A stretch of 64,000 nucleotides of DNA from Tenacibaculum skagerrakense (lineage in GTDB: Bacteria; Bacteroidota; Bacteroidia; Flavobacteriales; Flavobacteriaceae), in contig NZ_SLXM01000009.1 of the NCBI RefSeq assembly GCF_004345825.1, forward strand, positions 62,001 to 126,000, written 5' to 3'. How positions within the stretch are numbered: the first letter of the stretch is position 1; each line of letters opens with the position of its first letter. A model generated the notes under the pieces. It made no database searches. It worked only from the letters and a program-made list of their open reading frames with translations, and was not told the origin of the DNA. This document shows, in pieces, positions 43,118 to 51,817 of the stretch. Both the position numbers and the translations under genes were made by a program.

Positions 43118-44179
43118 ATGAGAAAATTTTTGTTAGGAATTATAGCATTAACGCTAACTTTTACATCATGCAGTGATGATGATAAAGTAGTAATCACTGA
43201 AGCAGGTACACTTAGTGGTGGACCGTTCACATTTTTTGTAGATGGAAAAGTAGATAACGTTTCAGGAATTACCTTAACAGGTAATATTCAAGGAGCAAAT
43301 ACAACCTATGTAATTACCGATGATACTGGTAATATTTTAGGATTACCTCCAACACTTGAGGCAGTTGAAGGAATAAATTTTGATGGAGCAGGAGTTGGTG
43401 TTTGTTTGATTTGGCATTTAGCTTATGAAGATGGTCTTGAAGGAGCAGAAGTAGGACAAAATGCAAATAATTTAAAAGGAAATTTTGATCTTTCAAATTC
43501 AATTACAGTAAATAGAAATAATGGTCCAGTAGCAGGTATGTTAAATGGAGGTCTTTTTAATTTTTGTATTGATGGTACAGCAGATAATGTTTCAGGAGTT
43601 TCGGTTTCAGGTTCACCCGTAGGTTCTAATAGTTCGTACATAGTTACTGATGATATGGGAAATATATTAGGCTTACCACCAACTTTAATGGCTTTAGAAG
43701 GTGTTGATTTTGATGGAGCTGGAGTAGGAAAATGTTTAATATGGTATATCCGTTATGAAGATGGATTAGTAGGTTTAGAAACAGGGAAAAATGCTAATGA
43801 TTTAGAAGGAGTATTTAGTTTATCTAACTCAATAGATGTAATTCGTTCTAAAACTGAAGCTGGAACATTAAATGGTGGTCCTTTTAATTTTACTGTTGAT
43901 GGTACTGCAGATAATGTTTCTGGTATTACACTCACAGGAACACCTCTTGGTTCTAATAGTTCTTTTATAATTACTGATGATACTGGTAGCATTCTTGGTT
44001 TACCACCAACAATGGCAGCATTAGAAGGAGTTGATTTTGATGGAGCAGGAGTAGGAGTATGCTTAATTTGGTATATCCGTTATGAAGATGGAATAGTAGG
44101 ACTAGAAACAGGGAAAAACGCTAATGATTTACAAGGGTGTTTTAACCTATCAAATTCGATAACAGTTAATAGAAACTAG
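43118..44179 (+). CDS. Lipoprotein made of three tandem domains of about 108 residues
   Basis: 353 residues. MRKFLLGIIALTLTFTSCSD is a lipoprotein signal with Cys18. Three repeats follow at about 28-134, 135-245 and 246-353. Each has GGPF(N/T)F, VDGTADNVSGITLTG, SNSSYIVTDDTGNILGLPPT, VDFDGAGVGVCLIWYIRYEDG and NDLxGxFxLSNSITVNRN. Such domains are common in large secreted proteins of marine Flavobacteriia; here they are nearly the whole protein. Predicted surface or periplasmic, all-beta. No enzyme motif. Repeats are about 70-80 percent similar, so duplication is fairly recent or under gene conversion. Single gene, ends at a terminator. Confidence 0.8.
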   Translation: MRKFLLGIIALTLTFTSCSDDDKVVITEAGTLSGGPFTFFVDGKVDNVSGITLTGNIQGANTTYVITDDTGNILGLPPTLEAVEGINFDGAGVGVCLIWHLAYEDGLEGAEVGQNANNLKGNFDLSNSITVNRNNGPVAGMLNGGLFNFCIDGTADNVSGVSVSGSPVGSNSSYIVTDDMGNILGLPPTLMALEGVDFDGAGVGKCLIWYIRYEDGLVGLETGKNANDLEGVFSLSNSIDVIRSKTEAGTLNGGPFNFTVDGTADNVSGITLTGTPLGSNSSFIITDDTGSILGLPPTMAALEGVDFDGAGVGVCLIWYIRYEDGIVGLETGKNANDLQGCFNLSNSITVNRN

Positions 44180-44199
44180 TTATAATTCCGAGTTTTCCG

Positions 44200-44229
44200 A
44201 GTGCAGTTGGTTTTTCTAGCTGCACTTTT
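44200..44229 (+). terminator. Terminator after the three-repeat lipoprotein gene
   Basis: AGTGCAG/CTGCACT stem with a 13-base loop and T7. Confidence 0.85.
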
Positions 44230-44243
44230 TTTATTTTTACCAA

Positions 44244-44927
44244 ATGATAAAATTTTTAGAAACTATCTCGGAAACTCCGCTGAAAGTAATCGATACATCT
44301 ATACCTTTAAAACAGTACACACTTATTTCTATTTCCTCTGAAAATGAAGAGCTAGAAAGTTTTGATGTATCGTCTTCTTCTGAATGGGAATCTTATTTGA
44401 ATAATTTTTTACAACAAAGAAACGCTAAAGTTGCTTTTGGTGGCTACATTGAAAAAAGAGATATATACAAAAGAAGCTCTTATTTCAATTCATCTACTGT
44501 TGAAGAAAGAAACATACACTTAGGAATCGATTTATGGTGTGATGAAGGTACACCTGTTCTTTCTGTGCTAGATGGAGAAATTCACAGCTTCAAGAATAAT
44601 CTTAATCATGGAGATTATGGCCCAACCATTATTGTAAAACATAGTATAGATAACAATGTTTTTTATTCACTTTATGGCCATTTATCTACTTCCTCTATAG
44701 AAAATATTAGAGTAGGTCAACAAGTTAAGCAAGGAGAAATTATAGGAAGTTTAGGAAGTAGTAATGTTAATGGAGATTATGCTCCACATTTACATTTTCA
44801 ACTTATTTTGGATATCCAAAATTATTCAGGAGATTACCCAGGTGTAACCTCTGAAAAAAATCTTGATTTTTTTAAACAAAATTGCCCAAATCCGAATTTA
44901 CTATTAAAATTGCCAAATGAAATATAG
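44244..44927 (+). CDS. M23-family metallopeptidase domain protein without signal peptide
   Basis: 227 residues. The LytM/M23 zinc fold is clear: NIHLGIDLWCDEGTPVLSVLDGEI (HxGxD) around 93-116, YSLYGHLS, VGQQVKQGEIIGSLGSSN and APHLHFQLIL (HxH). These cleave peptide bridges in peptidoglycan. No signal peptide or membrane helix is seen at MIKFLETISETPLKVI, which is odd for a cell-wall enzyme; it may be exported otherwise or act on other substrates. It overlaps the DUF6495 gene by 11 bases, so the two are co-translated. Confidence 0.85.
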   Translation: MIKFLETISETPLKVIDTSIPLKQYTLISISSENEELESFDVSSSSEWESYLNNFLQQRNAKVAFGGYIEKRDIYKRSSYFNSSTVEERNIHLGIDLWCDEGTPVLSVLDGEIHSFKNNLNHGDYGPTIIVKHSIDNNVFYSLYGHLSTSSIENIRVGQQVKQGEIIGSLGSSNVNGDYAPHLHFQLILDIQNYSGDYPGVTSEKNLDFFKQNCPNPNLLLKLPNEI

Positions 44928-45384
44928 ACAACTAACAAAAGAGCAGTTTGAATCGTTACACGAAGAATTTTCAAAGTTTTTAGCAACCCAGAGTATCGAT
45001 GTAAAAGAATGGACTACAATTAAAACAGAGAATCCTTCTTTAGCTGAAGAAGAAATGAATTTGTTTAGTGATGTGGTTTGGGAAGATGTGTTGAATAAAA
45101 CAGAATATCTAGAACATTTTTCATCAAAAACGATTAATTTGTTTAAGTGTTTTGATAATGAAATAAAAAGAATCGTTATTAAAGTTGAAGAGGATATTGA
45201 TTTATTAACTGAAAATGGTTATAATTGGTTGTTAGAACATTATAATAATCAAGAGGTTTCTTTTTTTCAAGGTAAAAAAGAATATACTACAGAAAGAAAT
45301 CTTGAAATTTTTGATTTGATAGAAAAAGGAAGCACCATTTCTAATGGTGATTTATTTACTTTTTTCGAAAAAATTATAAGTTAA
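44917..45384 (+). CDS. DUF6495 family protein
   Basis: 155 residues, soluble and helical. MKYRQLTKEQFESLHEEFSKFLATQSID, then EWTTIKTENPSLAEEEMNLFSDVVWEDVLNKTEYLEHFS and FKCFDNEIKRIVIKVEED match the family I know as DUF6495. Function unknown. It overlaps the end of the M23 gene (44917-44927). The C-terminus ends in FEKIIS. Confidence 0.8.
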   Translation: MKYRQLTKEQFESLHEEFSKFLATQSIDVKEWTTIKTENPSLAEEEMNLFSDVVWEDVLNKTEYLEHFSSKTINLFKCFDNEIKRIVIKVEEDIDLLTENGYNWLLEHYNNQEVSFFQGKKEYTTERNLEIFDLIEKGSTISNGDLFTFFEKIIS

Positions 45385-45450
45385 TTATCAACAAATTTAT
45401 TTTTGGTCTAACTTTTGCTTATTTTTGAATAGAAACACAATCTGTATATA

Positions 45451-45831
45451 ATGAAAAAAATAGTATTCACATTATTTTTAGGTCTAGTGTCTTTTACTGT
45501 AAAAGCTCAAGATGTAGAAGTTATTTTGACATCCGGGAAGTGGTTTATTGAATCAATTCAAGAAAAAGGTGAACAACCAGAAATGGCATCTAACAAACAA
45601 GATGAATGGTTGTTATTTACTAAAGACGGAAAAGTCGAAGAATCTCATTTTGGAGAACTAGAAACTTTTTCATGGAATTACGACAAGCTAAAGAAAATGA
45701 TTAAAATTTCAGGTTCTGAGACTATTTTCCATAGAATTATCGAAATTACAAACGACAAACTTATTGTCGAAGTTGTAGAAGATGTTAAGGGTTCAGCAGA
45801 TGATAATGTAATGATTACTTATATTAAGTAG
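45451..45831 (+). CDS. Small secreted lipocalin-like protein
   Basis: 126 residues with a signal peptide (MKKIVFTLFLGLVSFTVKAQ). The body (LTSGKWFIESIQEKGEQPEM, DEWLLFTKDGKVEES, FSWNYDKLKKMIKISGSE, IIEITNDKLIVEVVED) reads as an eight-strand lipocalin-like barrel as in flavobacterial DUF5004/lipocalin_5-type proteins. Periplasmic or surface; no catalytic motif. A -7 box TATTTTTG is at 45420-45427. It abuts the convergent sirtuin gene with no gap. The fold is inferred from strand pattern. Confidence 0.65.
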   Translation: MKKIVFTLFLGLVSFTVKAQDVEVILTSGKWFIESIQEKGEQPEMASNKQDEWLLFTKDGKVEESHFGELETFSWNYDKLKKMIKISGSETIFHRIIEITNDKLIVEVVEDVKGSADDNVMITYIK

Positions 45832-46515
45832 TTAATACATAAGCATATTTAATAAAATATCTGTCCCCGAGGTAGCAACGTCTTTAATAATTGTTAAATT
45901 GTTAAAGGCGTTTTTGTTTACATAAGGTTTTGGATCTATAAAGTAAATAGGAGTTTCTTGTTTTGTAAAATTAATTAAGCTAGCCGCAGGATATACCTGC
46001 ATTGAAGTTCCAATTATCACTAAAATATCTGCTTGTTCAGTAATATCAATAGCTTTTTCTAACATAGGAACATCCTCGCCGAACCATACAATATGAGGTC
46101 TTAATTGAGAGCCATCCTTCGCTAAATCGCCAAGTTTTATATCTTTTTCCCATCTACAAACATAATCATTGGTAGCAGAACTTCTAGCTTTTAAAAGTTC
46201 TCCATGTAAATGAAGAATATTTGTGCTTTTCGCACGCTCATGTAAATCATCTACATTTTGAGTCACGATATGAACACTATATTTCTCCTCTAATTTTTTT
46301 AAGTTATGATGTGCTTTATTTGGAGTAACCTCAAACAACTGACTACGGCGTTTGTTATAAAAATTTAAAACAAGCGATGGATTGTTTGCAAATCCTTGAG
46401 GAGATGCAACTTTCATAATATCATGACCTTCCCACAATCCATTGGCATCTCTAAAAGTATTTATTCCGCTTTCGGCGCTCATACCAGCACCTGTTAACAC
46501 AACTATTTTTTTCAT
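45832..46515 (-). CDS. cobB: NAD-dependent protein deacylase (Sir2/CobB family) lacking zinc cysteines
   Basis: 227 residues. Sirtuin core: VVLTGAGMSAESGINTFRDANGLW (NAD binding), TQNVDDLHERA, ILHLHGELLK (catalytic His), LRPHIVWFGEDVPM, ILVIIGTSMQVYPAASLI and PIYFIDPKP. Between the catalytic His and LRPH, where most sirtuins have CxxC...CxxC for structural zinc, only one Cys is present (DYVCRWEKDIKLG), so zinc is not bound; the compact replacement is also what I recall for Bacteroidota sirtuins. Removes acetyl or succinyl groups from lysine. Divergent from trmH. Confidence 0.9.
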   Translation of the reverse strand: MKKIVVLTGAGMSAESGINTFRDANGLWEGHDIMKVASPQGFANNPSLVLNFYNKRRSQLFEVTPNKAHHNLKKLEEKYSVHIVTQNVDDLHERAKSTNILHLHGELLKARSSATNDYVCRWEKDIKLGDLAKDGSQLRPHIVWFGEDVPMLEKAIDITEQADILVIIGTSMQVYPAASLINFTKQETPIYFIDPKPYVNKNAFNNLTIIKDVATSGTDILLNMLMY

Positions 46516-46549
46516 TAGTCTAAAATAATAATTTTTATAAGTTTGTTGT

Positions 46550-47221
46550 ATGATAGATGAAAAGTTATTAGCGTATTTAGAAGGGTACGTTACAGAAAAT
46601 AGAAAGCAAACTTTTGAAGAGGTACTTTCTAATAGAACAAGGCATTTTAGTGTTGTTTTAGAAAATGTTTTTCAACCTCATAACGCTAGTGCAGTTGTTA
46701 GAAGTTGTGATATTTTTGGAATCCAAGATGTATATACTGTTGAAAATAGTTACGTGAATAAAGTTTCAAGAAAAATCGCCAAAGGAAGTCAAAAATGGTT
46801 AAACTTTCATCGTTTTAAATCTCAAAAGAATAACACTCAAGATTGCTTCAATACGCTAAAGGAAAAAGGTTATCAAGTAATTGCTACAACTCCACATAAT
46901 GATTCATGTTACTTGTCGGATTTTGATATCACTAAAAAATCTGCTTTTGTTTTTGGTGTTGAAAGAGAAGGTGTTTCTGATTTTATGATGGAAAATGCAG
47001 ATGGTTATTTAAAAATTCCTATGGTTGGTTTTACTGAAAGTCTGAATATTTCTGTTGCGGCTGCAATTATTTTACAAGACGTTACAACAAGGTTACGAAA
47101 ATCGGAAGTAAATTGGCAATTAACAAACGAAGAAAAGAAGGAAATCTACGCAACTTGGATAGAAAAATCTATTAAAAACCTAGATAAACATAAAAACTTC
47201 TTCTACAATCAAAATAGCTAA
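46550..47221 (+). CDS. trmH: tRNA (guanosine-2'-O-)-methyltransferase TrmH
   Basis: 223 residues. SpoU/SPOUT knot motifs: RTRHFSVVLENVFQPHNASAVVRSCDIFGIQ (motif 1 with Asn and Arg), FVFGVEREGVSDFMME (motif 2) and LKIPMVGFTESLNISVAAAIIL (motif 3, knot). TrmH methylates G18 in tRNA D-loops. A C-terminal helical extension (about 180-223) is as in TrmH rather than in shorter TrmL. It overlaps the convergent sulfotransferase gene by four bases. Confidence 0.88.
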   Translation: MIDEKLLAYLEGYVTENRKQTFEEVLSNRTRHFSVVLENVFQPHNASAVVRSCDIFGIQDVYTVENSYVNKVSRKIAKGSQKWLNFHRFKSQKNNTQDCFNTLKEKGYQVIATTPHNDSCYLSDFDITKKSAFVFGVEREGVSDFMMENADGYLKIPMVGFTESLNISVAAAIILQDVTTRLRKSEVNWQLTNEEKKEIYATWIEKSIKNLDKHKNFFYNQNS

Positions 47222-47850
47222 TTGGTTGATTTTTCTTTAAGAATATTTTTATTTGGGTATATAAAATTATATTCAACACCTTTTAACATTCGCTCTTCAA
47301 ATTCTAATTCTAAATAATTGCATATCGAAATTAGTGTTTCTTTAGTATTGTGAATTAAATCAGAAAAAGAAATGTGTAAAGTGGTTATATCACTTTTTAA
47401 CAGATTAACAATTTCAAGTGATTTTTTGTATTCGTATTTAGCTTGTTTTTCACTTAAACTTGTTCTTGAAGTGATGCTATTGATAACTTCAGATTCGTCT
47501 CTAATTATGGTGATTATTTTTGCTTTTTTGTCAATGTAATCCTGAATTGATAAGTCAGAAGTTGGATATAATTTATGAGGATGTATTTTTTTGGAGGTAA
47601 TACCAAAATCAAGATTAACGAAACGATTAATTAAATGCCCAAATTTTGAAGCTCTTTGATTAATTCTTATTTGACGATATAAAATTAATTTATTTCCACT
47701 GTATTTTTTACCAGCGAGTTTAAAAACTTCTTTGTTAGTAGATTCAATAAGCATATTTATCTCAGAATGTCCTCCTAACATAGAAGCTAACAAAGTAGTT
47801 CCACTTCTTTGACAACCTACTACTAATAATAATTTTGAAATATTATTCAT
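47218..47850 (-). CDS. Sulfotransferase-family protein
   Basis: 210 residues. The 5'-PSB (P-loop-like) motif KLLLVVGCQRSGTTLLASML at the N-terminus binds PAPS. IITIIRDESEVINSITSR is the 3'-PB (arginine/serine) block. The rest is shorter than most bacterial sulfotransferases (often 260-300), so the acceptor part is reduced. Acceptor unknown; the glycosyltransferase gene next to it (16 bases apart) suggests a cell-surface sugar. Likely cytoplasmic. Confidence 0.75.
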   Translation of the reverse strand: MNNISKLLLVVGCQRSGTTLLASMLGGHSEINMLIESTNKEVFKLAGKKYSGNKLILYRQIRINQRASKFGHLINRFVNLDFGITSKKIHPHKLYPTSDLSIQDYIDKKAKIITIIRDESEVINSITSRTSLSEKQAKYEYKKSLEIVNLLKSDITTLHISFSDLIHNTKETLISICNYLELEFEERMLKGVEYNFIYPNKNILKEKSTN

Positions 47851-47866
47851 ATGTATAAATATGCTT

Positions 47867-48907
47867 TTATAAGTTATTGATGGCTTCTGTTAATTCTGAT
47901 GATCGTTTCTCAAGGCTAAAATTTTCTACAATTCTTTTTCTAGCTAAGATACCCAACTCTTTTTTATTAGAAAGTTGGATTACTTTTGAGATTATTTCTT
48001 CTAGTCTAGATTGGTCTTTTTTTTCTAAAACAAATCCAGAATTATCTACAATATAAGGTAATGCATTAACAGATGAAACTATTGGAATACAGTTACACAG
48101 CATTGCTTCACACAGCGATAAACCAAATCCTTCGAAAATAGATAGTTGAAAGTAATACTGCGCTTTATTGTATTCAATTAATAAATCTTCTTTTGATAGT
48201 TTACCTAAAAAATAAACGTTTTCAGGATAACTGATTTCACTAGATTCTTTACAACCAGCTATATAAAAAGAAAGATTAGGAAATTTTTTTGCTGTTTTAA
48301 TAAGTAAATCGCCTCCTTTTAAGTAAAATTGATTTTGAGAAAAAACAGCAAGAAATCTGTTTTCTTCTTTATGAGTTTCTTTTAATGGAATCCAAAATTC
48401 TGTATCTAAACCATTATGTATAACCTTTGTAGCAGTTTGTATTTCAGGGAAAAAGTATTGTATACCTTGAATGTTTTCAAAATCAGTATACTTATGTTTT
48501 GAATATATTAATGAAGAACTAACTGGAATTAGAAGAGAAGCGTGTTTATAAGAGAACCTGCACACCTTTTTTACAAGTTTTTTTCGCATACTTCCATAGT
48601 TAATATGATTGATGATGGCGCAATCGGTTCCGTGTAATATAATAGCAGTTGGTTTTTTAAATACTTTTCCTAAAAAAACAGGTAAAACCGCCCAGTACCC
48701 CCCAAACTGAATAACAATCTTTTTAGTTCTATTAATATTTACTAAAAGAAAAATTAATTGCCGAATCATATATATTGGATACAGATATTTTTGTTTCCAG
48801 TTATAATCATTTAAAAGGACAGTAAAGTTTTCTGATAGAATATTTATATCATTATCGATAAAAGAATTTCTGTATGGTGTAACGATAATGATTTGTTCTT
48901 TACTCAT
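47867..48907 (-). CDS. GT4-type glycosyltransferase
   Basis: 346 residues, GT-B fold. N-terminal domain with QFGGYWAVLPVFLGKVFKKPTAIILHGTDC; C-terminal nucleotide-sugar domain with HNGLDTEFWIP, LAVFSQNQFYLKGGDLLIK, NVYFLGKLSKEDLLIEYNKAQYYFQLSIFEGFGLSLCEAMLCN (ExFGxxxxE motif) and VDNSGFVLEKKD. It transfers an unknown sugar at the cytoplasmic face, perhaps for lipopolysaccharide or exopolysaccharide. It directly abuts topB (stop and start adjacent) and precedes the sulfotransferase. Confidence 0.85.
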   Translation of the reverse strand: MSKEQIIIVTPYRNSFIDNDINILSENFTVLLNDYNWKQKYLYPIYMIRQLIFLLVNINRTKKIVIQFGGYWAVLPVFLGKVFKKPTAIILHGTDCAIINHINYGSMRKKLVKKVCRFSYKHASLLIPVSSSLIYSKHKYTDFENIQGIQYFFPEIQTATKVIHNGLDTEFWIPLKETHKEENRFLAVFSQNQFYLKGGDLLIKTAKKFPNLSFYIAGCKESSEISYPENVYFLGKLSKEDLLIEYNKAQYYFQLSIFEGFGLSLCEAMLCNCIPIVSSVNALPYIVDNSGFVLEKKDQSRLEEIISKVIQLSNKKELGILARKRIVENFSLEKRSSELTEAINNL

Positions 48908-51211
48908 TTATTGAGATAACAAGATTTTATAAACCAATTCTTTTGTTAACTTTTTTCCATTAGCTAACTCTTTAATTGTACTAAACGAAACAACATAATT
49001 ACAACCATTGGAGTATTCAGAACATCCATAAGCTGATTTGCCTTTTAAAATGGTTCCTTTATTACACTTTGGACAAGTAATTACTTCTGGTACTTCAGTT
49101 GATTTAGCTCCTTTTTTAGTTTCAAGTTTTAAATTATAATTCTCATCAAAGCGAACAAGTCCTTCAACTTTACCATTTTCAGTACTCCAACCTTTTAATT
49201 TGGTGGTAGATCCTTTATCTAATAATCGAATAAGTTGATTTTCAGAAATTTTCTTTTCTAAAAACGTAAAAGGAAGTGTAAAGTTACATCCATTGTTATA
49301 ATTTGAGCAACCATAAGCAGATGAGCCTTTCAATAAATTACCTTGCTTACATTTTGGACAATCTTTACCAGTTACTGTTTTTTTAGCGCTTTTTTTCTCT
49401 TTTTTACTGGGCTTTTCTTCAATAGTATTTTCTGCAGAAATACGAGCAGATTTTGTGCTAGAACGAACTTCATAAACCAGTTGGTCTACCATTTTTTTCA
49501 TTTGTTTGATAAATGTACTGGCATGGTATTCTCCTCGTTCAATTTCTTTTAAACGTTTTTCCCACAAACCAGTTAGCTCGGCAGATTTTAAGAGTTCATT
49601 GTCTATTAGCTCAATCAAATCAATACCAGTTTGTGTGGGAACAACTAGTTTTTTTTGACGTTCTATATATTTTCTTTTAAATAAGGTTTCTATAATACTA
49701 GCTCTTGTAGATGGTCTTCCAATACCATTTTCCTTCATTAATTCACGCATTTCATCATCATCTACTTGTTTACCAGCAGTTTCCATTGCTCTTAATAAAC
49801 TAGCTTCTGTAAAATTTCTAGGAGGCTTAGTTTCTTTTTCTAGAAAACTTGGTTCGTGTGGTCCTTTTTCACCTTCTTGAAAATTTGGTAAAATACTTTG
49901 TTCGGTATTTATTTTTTTTGGTTCCTCATTATATTCAAAAACAACACGCCATCCTTGAGTTAAAATTTCTTTTCCAGTTGTTTTAAACGAAACTTCATCT
50001 GCTTTTCCAATAACAGAAGTATTTGAAATATCACTATCAGGATAAAAAACGGCTATAAATCTTCTAACAATAATATCATATACTTGCTGCTGATTGTATT
50101 GTAAACTTGTTTGTATACCTGTGGGAATTATTGCGTGGTGATCGGTTACTTTTTTGTCATTAAAAACTCTAGTAGATTTTCTGATTTTTTTCCCTAATAG
50201 AGGAGAGGTTATTTCACTATAATTCGTTAGTCTTTGCAATATACCAGCTACTTTTGGGTATATATCATTAGGTAAAAAAGTGGTATCTACCCTCGGATAG
50301 GTAACAACTTTCATTTCATACAGTTTTTGAACAATTTTTAAAGTTTCATCGGCAGAGAAACCAAATTTATTGTTACAATAAACTTGCAATCCAGTTAAGT
50401 CAAATAATTTTGGAGCATAATCTTTCCCTTTCTTTTTAGAAACAGAAACAATTTCAAAATCAGATTCTTTTACCTTATCTGCAAAAGCTTGTCCTTCTTC
50501 TTTTTTTAAGAATCGACCTTCTTCACAATTAAAAATAGTATCTCTATATGTTGTTTGTAGTTCCCAATAAGGCTGAGGCTTAAAATTTTGAATTTCATGA
50601 TGTCTATTAACAAGCATAGCCAATGTTGGCGTTTGAACTCTACCTATTGAAAGTACTTGTTTATATCCACCGAATTTTACGGTATATAATCGAGTAGCGT
50701 TTAAACCTAATAACCAATCTCCAATGGCTCTTGAATAGCCAGCATAGTACAAGTTATTGTAGCTTTCTTCATCCTTTAAATTTTCAAATCCGTCTTTTAT
50801 AGCTTCTTCGGTAAGAGAAGAAATCCATAAACGTTGTACCTTACCTTTGTAGTTAGCTTGGTTTATTACCCATCGTTGTATCAATTCTCCTTCTTGTCCG
50901 GCATCCCCACAGTTTATAACAACATCAGCTTTTTCGAATAATGATTTTACAATTTTAAACTGCTTTTGTATTCCTGAATCTTTGGTGACTTTTGTTCCAA
51001 ATTTATCAGGAAGCATCGGTAAATTATTCAAATCCCAGCTTTTCCAGTGAGGTTTATAGTCTTTAGGCTCTAAAAGTGTACATAAATGACCAAAGGTATA
51101 TGTAACAGCATATCCATTTCCTTCAAAATATCCATCATGTTTCGTATTGGCACCCAAAATGTTAGCAATTTCTCTGGCAACACTAGGTTTTTCGGCTATA
51201 CAAACTTTCAT
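48908..51211 (-). CDS. topB: DNA topoisomerase III (type IA)
   Basis: 767 residues. TOPRIM domain at the N-terminus (MKVCIAEKPSVAREIANIL; INCGDAGQEGELIQRW with the acidic triad), SIGRVQTPTLAML, active-site Tyr305 in VVTYPRVDTTFLP, and LMKENGIGRPSTRASIIE. The C-terminus has two four-Cys zinc ribbons: CPKCKQGNLLKGSSAYGCSN and CPKCNKGTILKGKSAYGCSE. It unlinks single-stranded DNA intermediates and may decatenate chromosomes. A Lys-rich linker (about 590-620) precedes the ribbons. Single gene at the head of a three-gene unit with the glycosyltransferase and sulfotransferase. Confidence 0.92.
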   Translation of the reverse strand: MKVCIAEKPSVAREIANILGANTKHDGYFEGNGYAVTYTFGHLCTLLEPKDYKPHWKSWDLNNLPMLPDKFGTKVTKDSGIQKQFKIVKSLFEKADVVINCGDAGQEGELIQRWVINQANYKGKVQRLWISSLTEEAIKDGFENLKDEESYNNLYYAGYSRAIGDWLLGLNATRLYTVKFGGYKQVLSIGRVQTPTLAMLVNRHHEIQNFKPQPYWELQTTYRDTIFNCEEGRFLKKEEGQAFADKVKESDFEIVSVSKKKGKDYAPKLFDLTGLQVYCNNKFGFSADETLKIVQKLYEMKVVTYPRVDTTFLPNDIYPKVAGILQRLTNYSEITSPLLGKKIRKSTRVFNDKKVTDHHAIIPTGIQTSLQYNQQQVYDIIVRRFIAVFYPDSDISNTSVIGKADEVSFKTTGKEILTQGWRVVFEYNEEPKKINTEQSILPNFQEGEKGPHEPSFLEKETKPPRNFTEASLLRAMETAGKQVDDDEMRELMKENGIGRPSTRASIIETLFKRKYIERQKKLVVPTQTGIDLIELIDNELLKSAELTGLWEKRLKEIERGEYHASTFIKQMKKMVDQLVYEVRSSTKSARISAENTIEEKPSKKEKKSAKKTVTGKDCPKCKQGNLLKGSSAYGCSNYNNGCNFTLPFTFLEKKISENQLIRLLDKGSTTKLKGWSTENGKVEGLVRFDENYNLKLETKKGAKSTEVPEVITCPKCNKGTILKGKSAYGCSEYSNGCNYVVSFSTIKELANGKKLTKELVYKILLSQ

Positions 51212-51318
51212 TTTACATTTTTAATCGCCGAAAAATAGTAAAATTGATATAATAATTCTATTTTTAGGCGTTATTAAAGATAGATTTAATAAAATTATAA
51301 ATCCCTAAATTAAAAATT

Positions 51319-51762
51319 ATGAGAAAAGCTTTATTGTTGTTATTGTTTGTTGTTTCTAGTGCTGTGTATGCACAAATTGAGTTTATAGAAACAAGTCAGA
51401 GTGAAATCGTAGGTAAGGTAAGCTATGTTTACTTAGAGAAGGTTGGTGAAAATGATTACAATTTCTATTTTAAAAACATTAATGCTATTGGGCATGAATA
51501 TGTGAATTTTAGTTTCAAGAATATTGATAATGATATAGATAAATTATACAACGGATTAATGCAAGGTTTCCAAACGGTACCAAGAGATCCGTTGAAGATG
51601 AAAGCAAATGGACAAATTGTTTGGTTAAAATATTCCAGAGAAGACGGAGAAGCTTTCTTACAAATACAAATGACAAGTGGTGATAATCCAGAGATAGCTG
51701 AAACGGTTAAAGTTTCTAGATTATTAACTGCTGAGGATATTACTACGTTATTTAAAAAGTAA
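51319..51762 (+). CDS. Small secreted protein of unknown function
   Basis: 147 residues with a signal peptide (MRKALLLLLFVVSSAVYAQ). The mature part has IEFIETSQSEIVGKVSYVYLEK, YNFYFKNINAIGHEYVNFSFKNI and DGEAFLQIQMTSGDNPEIAETVKVSRLLTAEDITTLFKK; strands dominate, no membrane helix. Periplasmic or secreted. Not recognised as a named family. It converges on thrC and shares a bidirectional terminator with it. Confidence 0.7.
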   Translation: MRKALLLLLFVVSSAVYAQIEFIETSQSEIVGKVSYVYLEKVGENDYNFYFKNINAIGHEYVNFSFKNIDNDIDKLYNGLMQGFQTVPRDPLKMKANGQIVWLKYSREDGEAFLQIQMTSGDNPEIAETVKVSRLLTAEDITTLFKK

Positions 51763-51780
51763 TAAGTTTTTGAAATTATA

Positions 51781-51817
51781 AAAAGTCCGAGATAATTAAT
51801 TCTCGGACTTTTTTTAT
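51781..51817. terminator. Bidirectional terminator between the gene at 51319 and thrC
   Basis: AAAAGTCCGAGA/TCTCGGACTTTTTTT arms around an eight-base centre; it overlaps the thrC stop codon. Confidence 0.87.

Noticed and set aside
43314..43992. Several minus-strand frames in the three-repeat lipoprotein gene.
   Set aside because: They recur with the repeat period, so they are shadows of the plus-strand repeats.
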